From assembly GCF_049274025.1 (NCBI RefSeq), contig NZ_JBASRV010000077.1: a DNA stretch of 64,000 nt. The stretch is one strand, 5' to 3'. A model generated the notes under the pieces. That model was not told where the DNA came from. It was given only the letters and a program-made list of their open reading frames with translations, and searched no databases. Position numbers and translations under genes: made by a program. Every line of letters begins with the position of its first letter. Position 1 is the stretch's first letter. Shown here in pieces: positions 25,112-32,444 of this stretch. This DNA comes from Miniphocaeibacter sp012841535 (GTDB lineage: Bacteria; Bacillota; Clostridia; Tissierellales; Peptoniphilaceae).

Positions 25112-27043
25112 TTACACCTCTAATTTATTATTTTTTGCGTAATTTAAAAATCCACCATTTAATACAACTTCTATTTCTCTTGGTGACCCTTCAAATATAA
25201 CAGGGATTTCTATATTTTTAGTTTTATTAATTAAATTAATAACTTCTCCATTTGTTACAGCTTCTATAGTGTTATTTAATTCAAGTTCATCATACTCATC
25301 AATTTTTTCATAATCATCCTTGTTTACGAAAACCAAAGGTAATATACCACTATTAATTAAATTTGAACGATGAATTCTTGCAAAGGACTTAGCAATAACT
25401 GCCTTTACTCCTAAAAATAGGGGAACAAGTGCTGCATGCTCTCTAGAAGAACCTTGACCATAATTGTCTCCACCAACTATTATTCCACCATCATTATTAA
25501 TAGCTCTATTATAAAAGTCATCTACTATAGTTTTAAAAGAGAACTGTGACAAATAAGGAATATTAGATCTAAATGGTAATAATTTAGCATTTGATGGACA
25601 GATATCATCTGTAGTAATATTATCTCCTGTTTTAAGAATTACCTTTTTACTTATAGTATCAGATAATGGAACAGCCTTAGGGAATGGTTTAATATTCGGT
25701 CCCATTACAACATCTTTTCCTAAATCCTCTTCATTAGGGAAAATGAAATAGTTATCGCTTTTTCCATAGTTACTTGGCTCTTCAATAGTTAAATCTAAAT
25801 CTAAAGTATTTGGATTGGTTAAATATCCTGTAATAGCTGAAGCAGCAGCTGTTTCTGGACTTACAAGATATACTTCAGCATCCATAGTTCCACTTCTTCC
25901 TTTAAAGTTCCTGTTAAATGTTCTTAAGCTTACTCCTTTAGATTTTGGTGCTTGTCCCATTCCAATACAAGGACCACAAGCTGACTCAAGTATTCTTGCA
26001 CCTGCTTCAATAAATATTTTTAAAGCACCATTTTCACTAAGAAGTCTTAGTATATTACTTGAGCCAGGAGCTATAACTAAACTTACAGATGGATCAACCT
26101 TGTTGCCATCTAGGATTTTAGCAACCTTCATCATATCAGCATAAGAAGAATTTGTACAAGAGCCAATAGCTACTTGATCAACTTTTATTTTTTCATCATC
26201 AATTTTTATAACATTATCTGGACTATGTGGTTTAGCTGCCATTGGTACAATATTATCTAAATTAATTTCTAAAATATTTTCATATTCTGCATCTTCATCA
26301 GGAGATAGTTCAATATAATCTTCTGGTCTATTTTGTTTTGTTAGAAAATCTAGGGTATTTTCATCACTAGGGAAAATAGAAGTTGTAGCTCCTAATTCTG
26401 CTCCCATATTACAAATAGTTGCCCTATCGGTAACAGATAAAGACTTTATACCTGGACCAGTATATTCCATAATATATCCAACGCCGCCTTTAACTGATAG
26501 TTTTTGTAGTACAGTTAAAATAACATCTTTACCATTACATTTATCGCTTAATTTTCCTGTTAATTTAATATTATATACTTTAGGTACAGTTATATAATAG
26601 TAACCATTTGCCATACCAACAGCTACATCTAAGCCGCCGGCACCAATGGCTAATGCACCTAAACCACCGGCAGTAGGAGTGTGGGAATCAGAACCAATTA
26701 GTGTAATACCTGGTTTAGCAAATCTTTCTAGTTGTACTTGGTGACAAATGCCTCCACCAGGCTTAGAGTATACAAGTCCATATTTTCTAGCAGCTGTTCT
26801 TATAAATTCATGGTCATCTGCATTTTCAAATCCTGCTTGTATAGTATTGTGATCTATATATGCTACAGATAAGTCAGTTTTAATTTTATCTATTCCCATA
26901 GCCTCTAATTGTAGATAAACCATAGTTCCTGTAGAGTCTTGGGTTAATGTTTGATTTAGCTTAATAGCTATTTCTTTTCCAATTTCTAAATCACCTTCAA
27001 TTAGATGATCTTTAAGAATTTTATAAACTAATGTTCCTTTCAA
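25112..27043 (-). CDS. Aconitate hydratase
   Basis: A 643-residue [4Fe-4S] hydro-lyase interconverting citrate and isocitrate. Cluster ligands are in AIGSCTNSSYADM and ESACGPCIGMGQAP, and the swivel domain contains DNYGQGSSREHAALVPLFLGVKAVIAKSFARIHRSNLINSG. At this length it belongs to the shorter LeuC/LeuD-like fused aconitases, not the roughly 900-residue AcnA. The start is TTG at 27043 with AGAGGTG upstream. A frame 21 codons longer runs into the promoter and is rejected. It is first of the acn-icd-citrate synthase operon, with 1 bp to the next gene. Confidence 0.92.
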   Translation of the reverse strand: MKGTLVYKILKDHLIEGDLEIGKEIAIKLNQTLTQDSTGTMVYLQLEAMGIDKIKTDLSVAYIDHNTIQAGFENADDHEFIRTAARKYGLVYSKPGGGICHQVQLERFAKPGITLIGSDSHTPTAGGLGALAIGAGGLDVAVGMANGYYYITVPKVYNIKLTGKLSDKCNGKDVILTVLQKLSVKGGVGYIMEYTGPGIKSLSVTDRATICNMGAELGATTSIFPSDENTLDFLTKQNRPEDYIELSPDEDAEYENILEINLDNIVPMAAKPHSPDNVIKIDDEKIKVDQVAIGSCTNSSYADMMKVAKILDGNKVDPSVSLVIAPGSSNILRLLSENGALKIFIEAGARILESACGPCIGMGQAPKSKGVSLRTFNRNFKGRSGTMDAEVYLVSPETAAASAITGYLTNPNTLDLDLTIEEPSNYGKSDNYFIFPNEEDLGKDVVMGPNIKPFPKAVPLSDTISKKVILKTGDNITTDDICPSNAKLLPFRSNIPYLSQFSFKTIVDDFYNRAINNDGGIIVGGDNYGQGSSREHAALVPLFLGVKAVIAKSFARIHRSNLINSGILPLVFVNKDDYEKIDEYDELELNNTIEAVTNGEVINLINKTKNIEIPVIFEGSPREIEVVLNGGFLNYAKNNKLEV

Positions 27044-27079
27044 ATTTTTCACCTCTAATATTGTTATTAAAATACTATA

Positions 27080-27108
27080 ATTATATAGGATTTTACACTT
27101 TATCACAA
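27080..27108 (-). promoter_or_regulatory. Promoter of the aconitase operon
   Basis: Read on the minus strand, TTGTGA (27108-27103), a 17-bp spacer and TATAAT (27085-27080) lie about 40 bp before the TTG start. Confidence 0.6.
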
Positions 27109-27138
27109 TAGCACTTATTGTCTATTACTATTATATAC

Positions 27139-27160
27139 AAAAAAGACACCAACTGGTGTC
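27139..27160 (-). terminator. Terminator downstream of tRNA-Thr
   Basis: On the minus strand GACACC-AGTT-GGTGTC is followed by TTTTTT directly after the tRNA 3' end. It separates the tRNA from the aconitase operon. Confidence 0.8.
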
Positions 27161-27162
27161 TA

Positions 27163-27238
27163 TGGAGCTCACTGCCGGAATCGAACCGGCGACCTCTTCC
27201 TTACCATGGAAGCGCTCTACCTACTGAGCTAAGAGAGC
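27163..27238 (-). tRNA. tRNA-Thr (anticodon GGT)
   Basis: A 76-nt cloverleaf with encoded CCA. The D arm is GCTC/GAGC, the anticodon stem is CTTCC/GGAAG with loop ATGGTAA (anticodon GGT), and the T arm is GCCGG-TTCGATT-CCGGC. The discriminator is U73, as expected for Firmicutes tRNA-Thr. The acceptor stem (GCTCTCT with AGTGAGC) has one U-U mismatch at 5:68. Confidence 0.95.
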
Positions 27239-27311
27239 AAGTAAGATTATTATAACTTTTGTTGATAAATCTGTCAATTTAGAATAAGAAAATCTATTTT
27301 TAATTATCTTA

Positions 27312-27340
27312 TTGACAAAATAGAAAAATAGAATTATAAT
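27312..27340 (+). promoter_or_regulatory. Consensus promoter of the T-box/trpP unit
   Basis: Perfect TTGACA (27312-27317), a 17-bp spacer and TATAAT (27335-27340). Transcription would start near 27347 at the beginning of the T-box leader. Confidence 0.8.
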
Positions 27341-27346
27341 TAAATT

Positions 27347-27600
27347 TAATAATAAATCGTTGAATAGAGAGAGTAGTAAGGCTTGAATTTGTAGAGAGAA
27401 AATGTTTGGTGAAAATTTTCATGAAGAGTTTTATGAATGGGTCTATGAGATCGAAGGCGAATTATAGTAGCTGGAGGGTGTTTCTCACCTTATAGGGATA
27501 GGATATGTTAGTATCTGAAAAGAGATGTACATTTTTATGTATAATTAGGATGGCACCGCGAGTTAACACTTGCTCCTTTATGGGAGTAGGTGTTTTTTTT
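27347..27600 (+). ncRNA. T-box riboswitch, tryptophan-specific
   Basis: A tRNA-sensing leader. The conserved T-box AGGATGGCACCGCG is at 27548-27560. It is followed by a strong terminator (AACACTTGCTCC / GGGAGTAGGTGTT plus eight T, about 27565-27600) that competes with the antiterminator. In stem I the specifier follows the GAA element at 27435-27437 and reads TGG (27438-27440), the Trp codon. The T-box bulge UGGC predicts a G73 discriminator, which fits bacterial tRNA-Trp. Uncharged tRNA-Trp should switch on the downstream transporter. Confidence 0.92.
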
Positions 27601-27733
27601 ATTTATAAAATAATTTTTATAAAATATTTTATAGAAATATATAGGGGATGATTTAATGACTTGAAGAGAAAAGGTAGTAAAAAATTTATAAAAAATCAAT
27701 TCAAATAATTTAAATACAAAAAGGAGATAGATT

Positions 27734-28243
27734 ATGAAAACAAAAGATATGATATTAGCAGCAGTTTTACTAGCTTTAGGAACTATATTACACGCAATTA
27801 CACCACCGATTTATGGAGTTACACCAGATATGTTATTAGCTACTATGTTTTTAGCAATTTTTATAGTTAAAAACTTTTCTTCAACAGTTGTGATTTCTTT
27901 AGTAGCAGGTGTGTTAGCAATGTTAACTACAAAATTTCCAGGTGGACAAATCCCTTCTATAATAGATAAGTTAGTTTCAGGTATAGTGGTATATGCTATA
28001 TATAAATATATATTTAAGTTTGATTTAAATACAGTAAAATCAGGAATAATTAACTTTATAGGTACTTTTACAAGTGGATTGGTATTTTTAGCATTTGCAG
28101 TTTTTGTATTTACACCTTCAATGAAGGACAGTTTCTTTGTTTTAGTAGGAACTGTTGTATTACCAGCTGCTATTATGAATACTGTCTTAGGAATAATATT
28201 GTCAAAATCTTTAAAATTATCTAAAAAATTAAGAAAAGCATAA
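27734..28243 (+). CDS. trpP: TrpP-family tryptophan transporter
   Basis: A 169-residue integral membrane protein with about five helices. The N-terminal LGTILHAITPPIYGVTPDMLLATMFLAIF and TTKFPGGQIPSIIDKLVSG blocks are the signature of the TrpP substrate-binding/transport family of Firmicutes. Its Trp-specific T-box leader independently supports tryptophan as substrate. RBS AAGGAG. The roughly 130 bp between leader terminator and start hold AT-rich sequence and a two-codon open frame (ATG ACT TGA at 27657) behind AGGGG, of unclear meaning. Confidence 0.87.
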   Translation: MKTKDMILAAVLLALGTILHAITPPIYGVTPDMLLATMFLAIFIVKNFSSTVVISLVAGVLAMLTTKFPGGQIPSIIDKLVSGIVVYAIYKYIFKFDLNTVKSGIINFIGTFTSGLVFLAFAVFVFTPSMKDSFFVLVGTVVLPAAIMNTVLGIILSKSLKLSKKLRKA

Positions 28244-28256
28244 TTATTATAAGAAG

Positions 28257-28290
28257 AAAAAAGGATTTATTAATTTAAATCCTTTTTTAA
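28257..28290. terminator. Bidirectional terminator between trpP and yacP-like gene
   Basis: A 13-bp perfect stem (AAAAAAGGATTTA / TAAATCCTTTTTT) with a 6-nt loop and T-runs on both strands. It overlaps the 3' end of the minus-strand gene. Confidence 0.8.
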
Positions 28291-28794
28291 TTCTTCAAGT
28301 TTACATAGGTTTTCGTTATTCATTGTTACTAGGTTTTTGGAACTGTAACTACGGGACTTACATTCAATTCGCTTTATTTGAGTTTTTAAACCCTGATATT
28401 CAATTAACAGTTCATTTGATGATAATCTTGTACCACCACGGTTTAAAATTGTTTGTTGAATTAGGCTATCTGAAGTAGCTACTCTGACCCTATTTTTTTT
28501 ACCAATTTTATCCAGTGAACGTTCTATATATTGGTCTGCTGTTTCCTTTTCTTTTGTAAAATAAACTATTATATTTTTAACTTTTTTTTCTCCGGTAGTT
28601 CTTTCTCCTTTAGCAAGGTAAGCATCAAAAACTAGGATTATTTTTTCTTCTGATAGTGATTGATACTCTGAAAGAATATTAATTAATTCTTCTCTGGAGG
28701 CATCAAGTCCAATTTCATTCTTTATAGTGTTTAAATTAGGCCAGGCATTTATTACGTTATATCCATCGACAAAAAGATATTTAATTCTCTTCAT
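28270..28794 (-). CDS. YacP-like NYN-domain ribonuclease
   Basis: A 174-residue PIN/NYN-fold protein of the YacP (Rae1) family, which in Bacillus is an mRNA endonuclease acting at the ribosome. FVDGYNVINAWPNL (first catalytic Asp), LVFDAYLAKGERTTGEKK and the later VRVATSDSLIQQTIL acidic segment mark the active site. It overlaps the rlmB-like gene by 14 bp, the same neighbourhood as in many Firmicutes. Confidence 0.87.
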   Translation of the reverse strand: MKRIKYLFVDGYNVINAWPNLNTIKNEIGLDASREELINILSEYQSLSEEKIILVFDAYLAKGERTTGEKKVKNIIVYFTKEKETADQYIERSLDKIGKKNRVRVATSDSLIQQTILNRGGTRLSSNELLIEYQGLKTQIKRIECKSRSYSSKNLVTMNNENLCKLEELKKDLN

Positions 28795-29518
28795 TTCTCT
28801 GTCTCACTACTTCATATAGGATAATAGCAGCAGCATTTGAAGCGTTTAGAGAATTAATATTTCCAAACATTGGTATTTTTATTAATTCATCGCAATTTTG
28901 TTTAACAAGTTTAGTAATTCCTTTGCCTTCGTTTCCTATTACAATGCCTATAGGACCTGTTAAATTCGTTTTATTATAAAAACTTCTAGCTTCACCATCT
29001 GCACCATAAATAAAAATATTTTTAGATTTTAAATATTTAATAGTTTCAGTTATATTTGTAACTTTGGCAACTTTTAAATAATTTGTAGCACCAGCTGATG
29101 CTTTGTGAACTACAGAGTTTACTGTAGCAGATCTTCTTTTAGGAATAATAACTCCATGAGCGCCAGCAACTTCTGCTGTTCTAATAATAGCTCCTAAATT
29201 ATGGGGATCTTCAATTTCATCTAAAATTATTATAAAAGGGTCCTCTTTTTTATTATGAGCTTCATTTAAAATATCATCAACTTGAAAATACTTGTATTCA
29301 AGAACTGAGGCAACTACACCTTGGTGGCTACCACCTTGGGAAAGAGAATCCAATTTGTTTTTATCTACATATTTAATTATTATTTTATTGTCCTTAGCTT
29401 TGCCTATTATTTTTTCAATAGACCCTTTTAAATTTCCTTTTTGTATATATAAAATTTCAACTTTATTGGAATTCAATAATTCTAAAACAGCATTTCTGCC
29501 AAAAATATATTCTGCCAT
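28781..29518 (-). CDS. rlmB: 23S rRNA (guanosine-2'-O)-methyltransferase RlmB (SpoU/TrmH family)
   Basis: A 245-residue SPOUT-fold methyltransferase. It has an N-terminal substrate-binding domain (about 1-75), ILDEIEDPHNLGAIIRTAEVAGAHGVI (motif 1), GIVIGNEGKGI (motif 2) and SLNASNAAAIILYE (motif 3, knot and SAM site). It is expected to methylate a guanosine of 23S rRNA using SAM. It overlaps the downstream yacP-like gene and touches the upstream aldo/keto reductase gene. Confidence 0.9.
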   Translation of the reverse strand: MAEYIFGRNAVLELLNSNKVEILYIQKGNLKGSIEKIIGKAKDNKIIIKYVDKNKLDSLSQGGSHQGVVASVLEYKYFQVDDILNEAHNKKEDPFIIILDEIEDPHNLGAIIRTAEVAGAHGVIIPKRRSATVNSVVHKASAGATNYLKVAKVTNITETIKYLKSKNIFIYGADGEARSFYNKTNLTGPIGIVIGNEGKGITKLVKQNCDELIKIPMFGNINSLNASNAAAIILYEVVRQRNEEN

Positions 29519-30363
29519 TAGTTTAAACCCTTTCTAATTTTAGTAAGCCATTGTTCATCATCGGGATTTTGCGAAAATCTATGATTTTTATTTAATTTAT
29601 CTATAGTAGTTATTTCATCTTTTTGCAAAGAAAAATCAAAAATATTCATATTTTCATTTATTCTAGATTCTTTTGCAGACTTAGGTATAACAATATGTCC
29701 CTTATCTATATGCCATCTTAATATTACTTGAGCCACTGTTTTATTATAATTATTAGCTAGTTCAACTAATGTTTTTTCATTAAACATTTCTTGGCTAGCT
29801 CTTCCAAGTGGTGCCCATGCTTGAATTTTAATATTAAATTTTTTTAAATAATCCTTTAGCTCTTCTTGAATTAAATAGGGATGTAGCTCTATTTGATTAA
29901 TGGAAGGTGGTATGTTGGCATTGGCAAGTAATTTATCCATGTGTTTTATTTGAAAATTACATACAGCAATGGATTTTAAAACCCCTTGTTCATAATAGTC
30001 CTCAAAAACTTTCCATGCTTCTAAAAAACCTTCACTGGGCCAGTGTATAAACATAATATCAATTGTATCTAGATTTAAACTATTTAAGGAATTTTCAATG
30101 GATCTTTTTGTATTATCCTTGTCAAAATCACTAGGCCATACTTTAGAAGAAACTAGAAATTGTTTTTTAAGGCTAGGATTATTTTTAAAAACTTGGCCAA
30201 TTAGTTTTTCATTATTATAGTAGGAAGCAGTATCTAGCATTTCATAATTTGCTTTTTTAGCATACTCCATAAGATTTATTATTTCTTGAATATTTTTAAC
30301 TTTATAGGTTCCAATTCCTATTTGTGGAATTTTCAAACCGTTATTTAAAACTATATAATTCAT
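29518..30363 (-). CDS. Aldo/keto reductase
   Basis: A 281-residue NADPH-dependent TIM-barrel oxidoreductase. The catalytic tetrad is visible: Asp and Tyr in MLDTASYYNNE, Lys in FLVSSKVWPSDF, His in IMFIHWPSEG. IVIPKSAKESRINENMNIFDFSL is the cofactor-binding end. Substrate unknown (2,5-diketo-gluconate-reductase-like in general sequence). Its stop overlaps the rlmB start by 1 bp. Confidence 0.9.
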   Translation of the reverse strand: MNYIVLNNGLKIPQIGIGTYKVKNIQEIINLMEYAKKANYEMLDTASYYNNEKLIGQVFKNNPSLKKQFLVSSKVWPSDFDKDNTKRSIENSLNSLNLDTIDIMFIHWPSEGFLEAWKVFEDYYEQGVLKSIAVCNFQIKHMDKLLANANIPPSINQIELHPYLIQEELKDYLKKFNIKIQAWAPLGRASQEMFNEKTLVELANNYNKTVAQVILRWHIDKGHIVIPKSAKESRINENMNIFDFSLQKDEITTIDKLNKNHRFSQNPDDEQWLTKIRKGLN

Positions 30364-30365
30364 TA

Positions 30366-30983
30366 TTAATTCATCTCCAATGATTGCTTTATTATATCTA
30401 TATACTGCTCTTCTGTTCTAGAGCCAATAAATTTTTTACCATTTCTTAAGAGAATAGTAGGGGTACTATTAATTTTAAAAGTCGACGCTTGGTACATATC
30501 TTTATTGATTTCTTCTAAATACTTGTTATTTTCAATAATATCTTTTACAGAGAAATTACTAAGATTTAATTCAGTTAAAATCTCTTCTAAGACATTTATA
30601 TTACTAATATTCTTTTGCTCTAAAAAGTATTTTTCAAATATACTTACAATTAAATCATAATATATTTCATTATTTTCAAAATATTTAATTAATTTATGGG
30701 CATTAGTAGAGCTTACCATTCTTAAATTTTTAAAATCTAATTTTATATTGTCCTCTAAAGCCATTTTTGTTGCTCCATAAGCCATGTTTTCTGCCTTACT
30801 ATATGGAATATTGTATTTTTCACTAAGACTTTTTATATAATCTTGTTTTCCCTTTAATTGCGGATTAAGTAGAAGTGATTTTATCTCTAAATCTATATTG
30901 TAATTATTGTCCTTAATTATAGAAAATAATTTTTTTATTCCTAAATAAGAAAAGGGACAAGTAAAATCTATCCAAATTAACAT
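30366..30983 (-). CDS. DsbA-family (FrnE-like) thioredoxin-fold protein
   Basis: A 205-residue cytoplasmic DsbA/FrnE-like oxidoreductase. The N-terminal strand IDFTCPFSYLGIKKL carries the usual CPxC position as CPFS (Cys9, Ser12), so only one active-site Cys remains. FKINSTPTILLRNGKKFIGSRTEEQY contains the cis-Pro loop and C-terminal helix. No signal peptide. The role is redox or isomerase-like, with the substrate unknown. RBS GGAGG; 2 bp to the aldo/keto reductase. Confidence 0.78.
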   Translation of the reverse strand: MLIWIDFTCPFSYLGIKKLFSIIKDNNYNIDLEIKSLLLNPQLKGKQDYIKSLSEKYNIPYSKAENMAYGATKMALEDNIKLDFKNLRMVSSTNAHKLIKYFENNEIYYDLIVSIFEKYFLEQKNISNINVLEEILTELNLSNFSVKDIIENNKYLEEINKDMYQASTFKINSTPTILLRNGKKFIGSRTEEQYIDIIKQSLEMN

Positions 30984-31316
30984 AATTAAAACCTCCAGTA
31001 AATTTCATTCTAAAGTAAATTATACCATTAATTTCTTTGAAAAATTAAAGACATACTATAAAATAGATAATAGGGTTATTAGAAATACCAAGGTTAATTT
31101 TCTCTTATTAAAAATATATATATTCGATAGATTATAAAAAACAAAGTTGTTATATCTAGTTAATAGTATAGCAACTTTAAAATTTTTATGAGAAAATAGT
31201 AAATATAGCCAAAAATAAAAAAGGTCTAGCAGTATATTAACAACCTTAGTATAAATTACAAGTTATAATAAGGTTACTAATATAATTTAACTGATACTAG
31301 TTGGGAGTGTAAATAA
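30984..31316. other. Intergenic region with operator-like dyad before the pgpA gene
   Basis: No gene is seen. At 31242-31275 lies a 13-bp inverted repeat with one mismatch (AACCTTAGTATAA / TTATAATAAGGTT, 8-bp spacer). TTACAA (31256) and TAATAT/TATAAT (31278-31286) form a weak plus-strand promoter inside and next to it. The rest is AT-rich without recognisable signal. Confidence 0.4.
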
Positions 31317-31817
31317 ATGAGAAAGAATATACAAACTAACCATACTATGGAAGAATTAATTCACTATACAAGAGAATCCCTACATCGTAGGGGCGTTCAT
31401 ATAAAGGATATTGCACAAATCGTATATAGATTACAGGAGGATTATTTTCCAAATCTTACACTAGAAATTTGTAGAGAAAATGTTCTAGGAGTATTAAAAA
31501 AAAGAGAAGTATGTCATGCGATTTTAACGGGAATAGCTTTAGATGAATTGGCAGAAAAGGACTTAATAGATGAACCTTTAAGGTCAATTATAAAGGATGA
31601 TGAAGGCTTATATGGAATCGATGAAATTTTGCCCTTATCAATAGTAAATATCTACGGCTCAATAGGTTTGACTAATTTTGGATATTTGGACAAGGAAAAA
31701 ATTGGAATTATAAATGATTTAGATAGGAATAAGGGTTTAAATGAAGTAAATACTTTTCTAGATGATATTGTAGCTGCTATTGCTGCAGCAGCTGCAAGTA
31801 GATTGGCGCATTCATAA
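31317..31817 (+). CDS. Phosphatidylglycerophosphatase A-like protein (YutG family)
   Basis: A 166-residue PgpA-like protein of the Gram-positive YutG type. ESLHRRGVHIKDIAQIV, YFPNLTLEICRENVLGVLKKREV, ILTGIALDELAEK and FLDDIVAAIAAAAASRLAH (helical C-terminus) are the recognisable blocks. It probably dephosphorylates phosphatidylglycerophosphate in lipid synthesis, although several YutG proteins lack clear biochemistry. TTGGGAG precedes the ATG. The stop overlaps the RNase H start by 1 bp. Confidence 0.8.
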   Translation: MRKNIQTNHTMEELIHYTRESLHRRGVHIKDIAQIVYRLQEDYFPNLTLEICRENVLGVLKKREVCHAILTGIALDELAEKDLIDEPLRSIIKDDEGLYGIDEILPLSIVNIYGSIGLTNFGYLDKEKIGIINDLDRNKGLNEVNTFLDDIVAAIAAAAASRLAHS

Positions 31818-32434
31818 TGGCTAAAAAATACTATTACGCAGTTAAAAAAGGAAAAACTCCAGGTATTTATTTTAATTGGGATGATTGTAAAAACCAAGTA
31901 AATGGATTTAAAGGTGCAATATATAAAAAATTTGAAAAACTAGAAGATGCTAAAGAATTTATTTTAGAAGAAAAAAAAGCTATTTCAAAGGACATTAGCC
32001 AGAAGATAATTAAGGAAGATGAAGCTATTGCTTTTGTAGATGGTAGTTATAATATAGTAAGTAAGGAATGCGGTTTTGGAGCAGTCTTATTTACTAAAAA
32101 GGGAAAAGAACAATTTTCTCAAGTAGTGGCAAATAAAAACTATTCTGAATTTAGAAATGTAACAGGAGAGGTTTTTGGTTCTTTGTATGTTATAAATAAG
32201 GCAATTGAATATGGATTAAAAAAAATTTTTGTTCATTATGATTATACCGGTATTAGCAATTGGGCTTTGGGAAATTGGAAAACCAATAACGATTTAACAA
32301 AATACTATAAAAATCAATTTGACTGTCTAAAAAAGGAAATAGAAATAGTCTTTATAAAAGTTAAAGCCCACTCAGGTGATAAATATAATGAGGAAGCTGA
32401 TAAGTTAGCAAAAAAAGCAGTAGGAATACTATAA
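31817..32434 (+). CDS. rnhA: Ribonuclease H with N-terminal viroplasmin (HBD) domain
   Basis: A 205-residue RNase HI. An N-terminal Cauli_VI/hybrid-binding domain (about 3-48, AVKKGKTPGIYFNWDDCKNQVNGFKGAIYKKF in two adjacent pieces) binds RNA-DNA hybrids. The catalytic RNase H fold begins with FVDGSYN (Asp), continues with Glu in GEVFGSLY and Asp in VHYDYTGI, and ends with VKAHSGDKYNEEADKLA (His and Asp). It removes RNA from hybrids in the cytoplasm. Coupled to the preceding gene. Confidence 0.92.
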   Translation: MAKKYYYAVKKGKTPGIYFNWDDCKNQVNGFKGAIYKKFEKLEDAKEFILEEKKAISKDISQKIIKEDEAIAFVDGSYNIVSKECGFGAVLFTKKGKEQFSQVVANKNYSEFRNVTGEVFGSLYVINKAIEYGLKKIFVHYDYTGISNWALGNWKTNNDLTKYYKNQFDCLKKEIEIVFIKVKAHSGDKYNEEADKLAKKAVGIL

Positions 32435-32444
32435 TGGAGGAAGT

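Noticed and set aside
25815..26144. Plus-strand 109-codon frame inside aconitase
   Set aside because: An antisense shadow with no RBS and no recognisable motif.
27044..27106. A 21-codon N-terminal extension of aconitase
   Set aside because: It covers the minus-strand promoter region. TTG 27043 has an RBS and matches family length.
27657..27692. ATG ACT TGA AGA GAA ... as a second UGA-recoded (Sec) gene
   Set aside because: The frame after the UGA ends within ten codons, encodes no motif and has no supporting homologous context.
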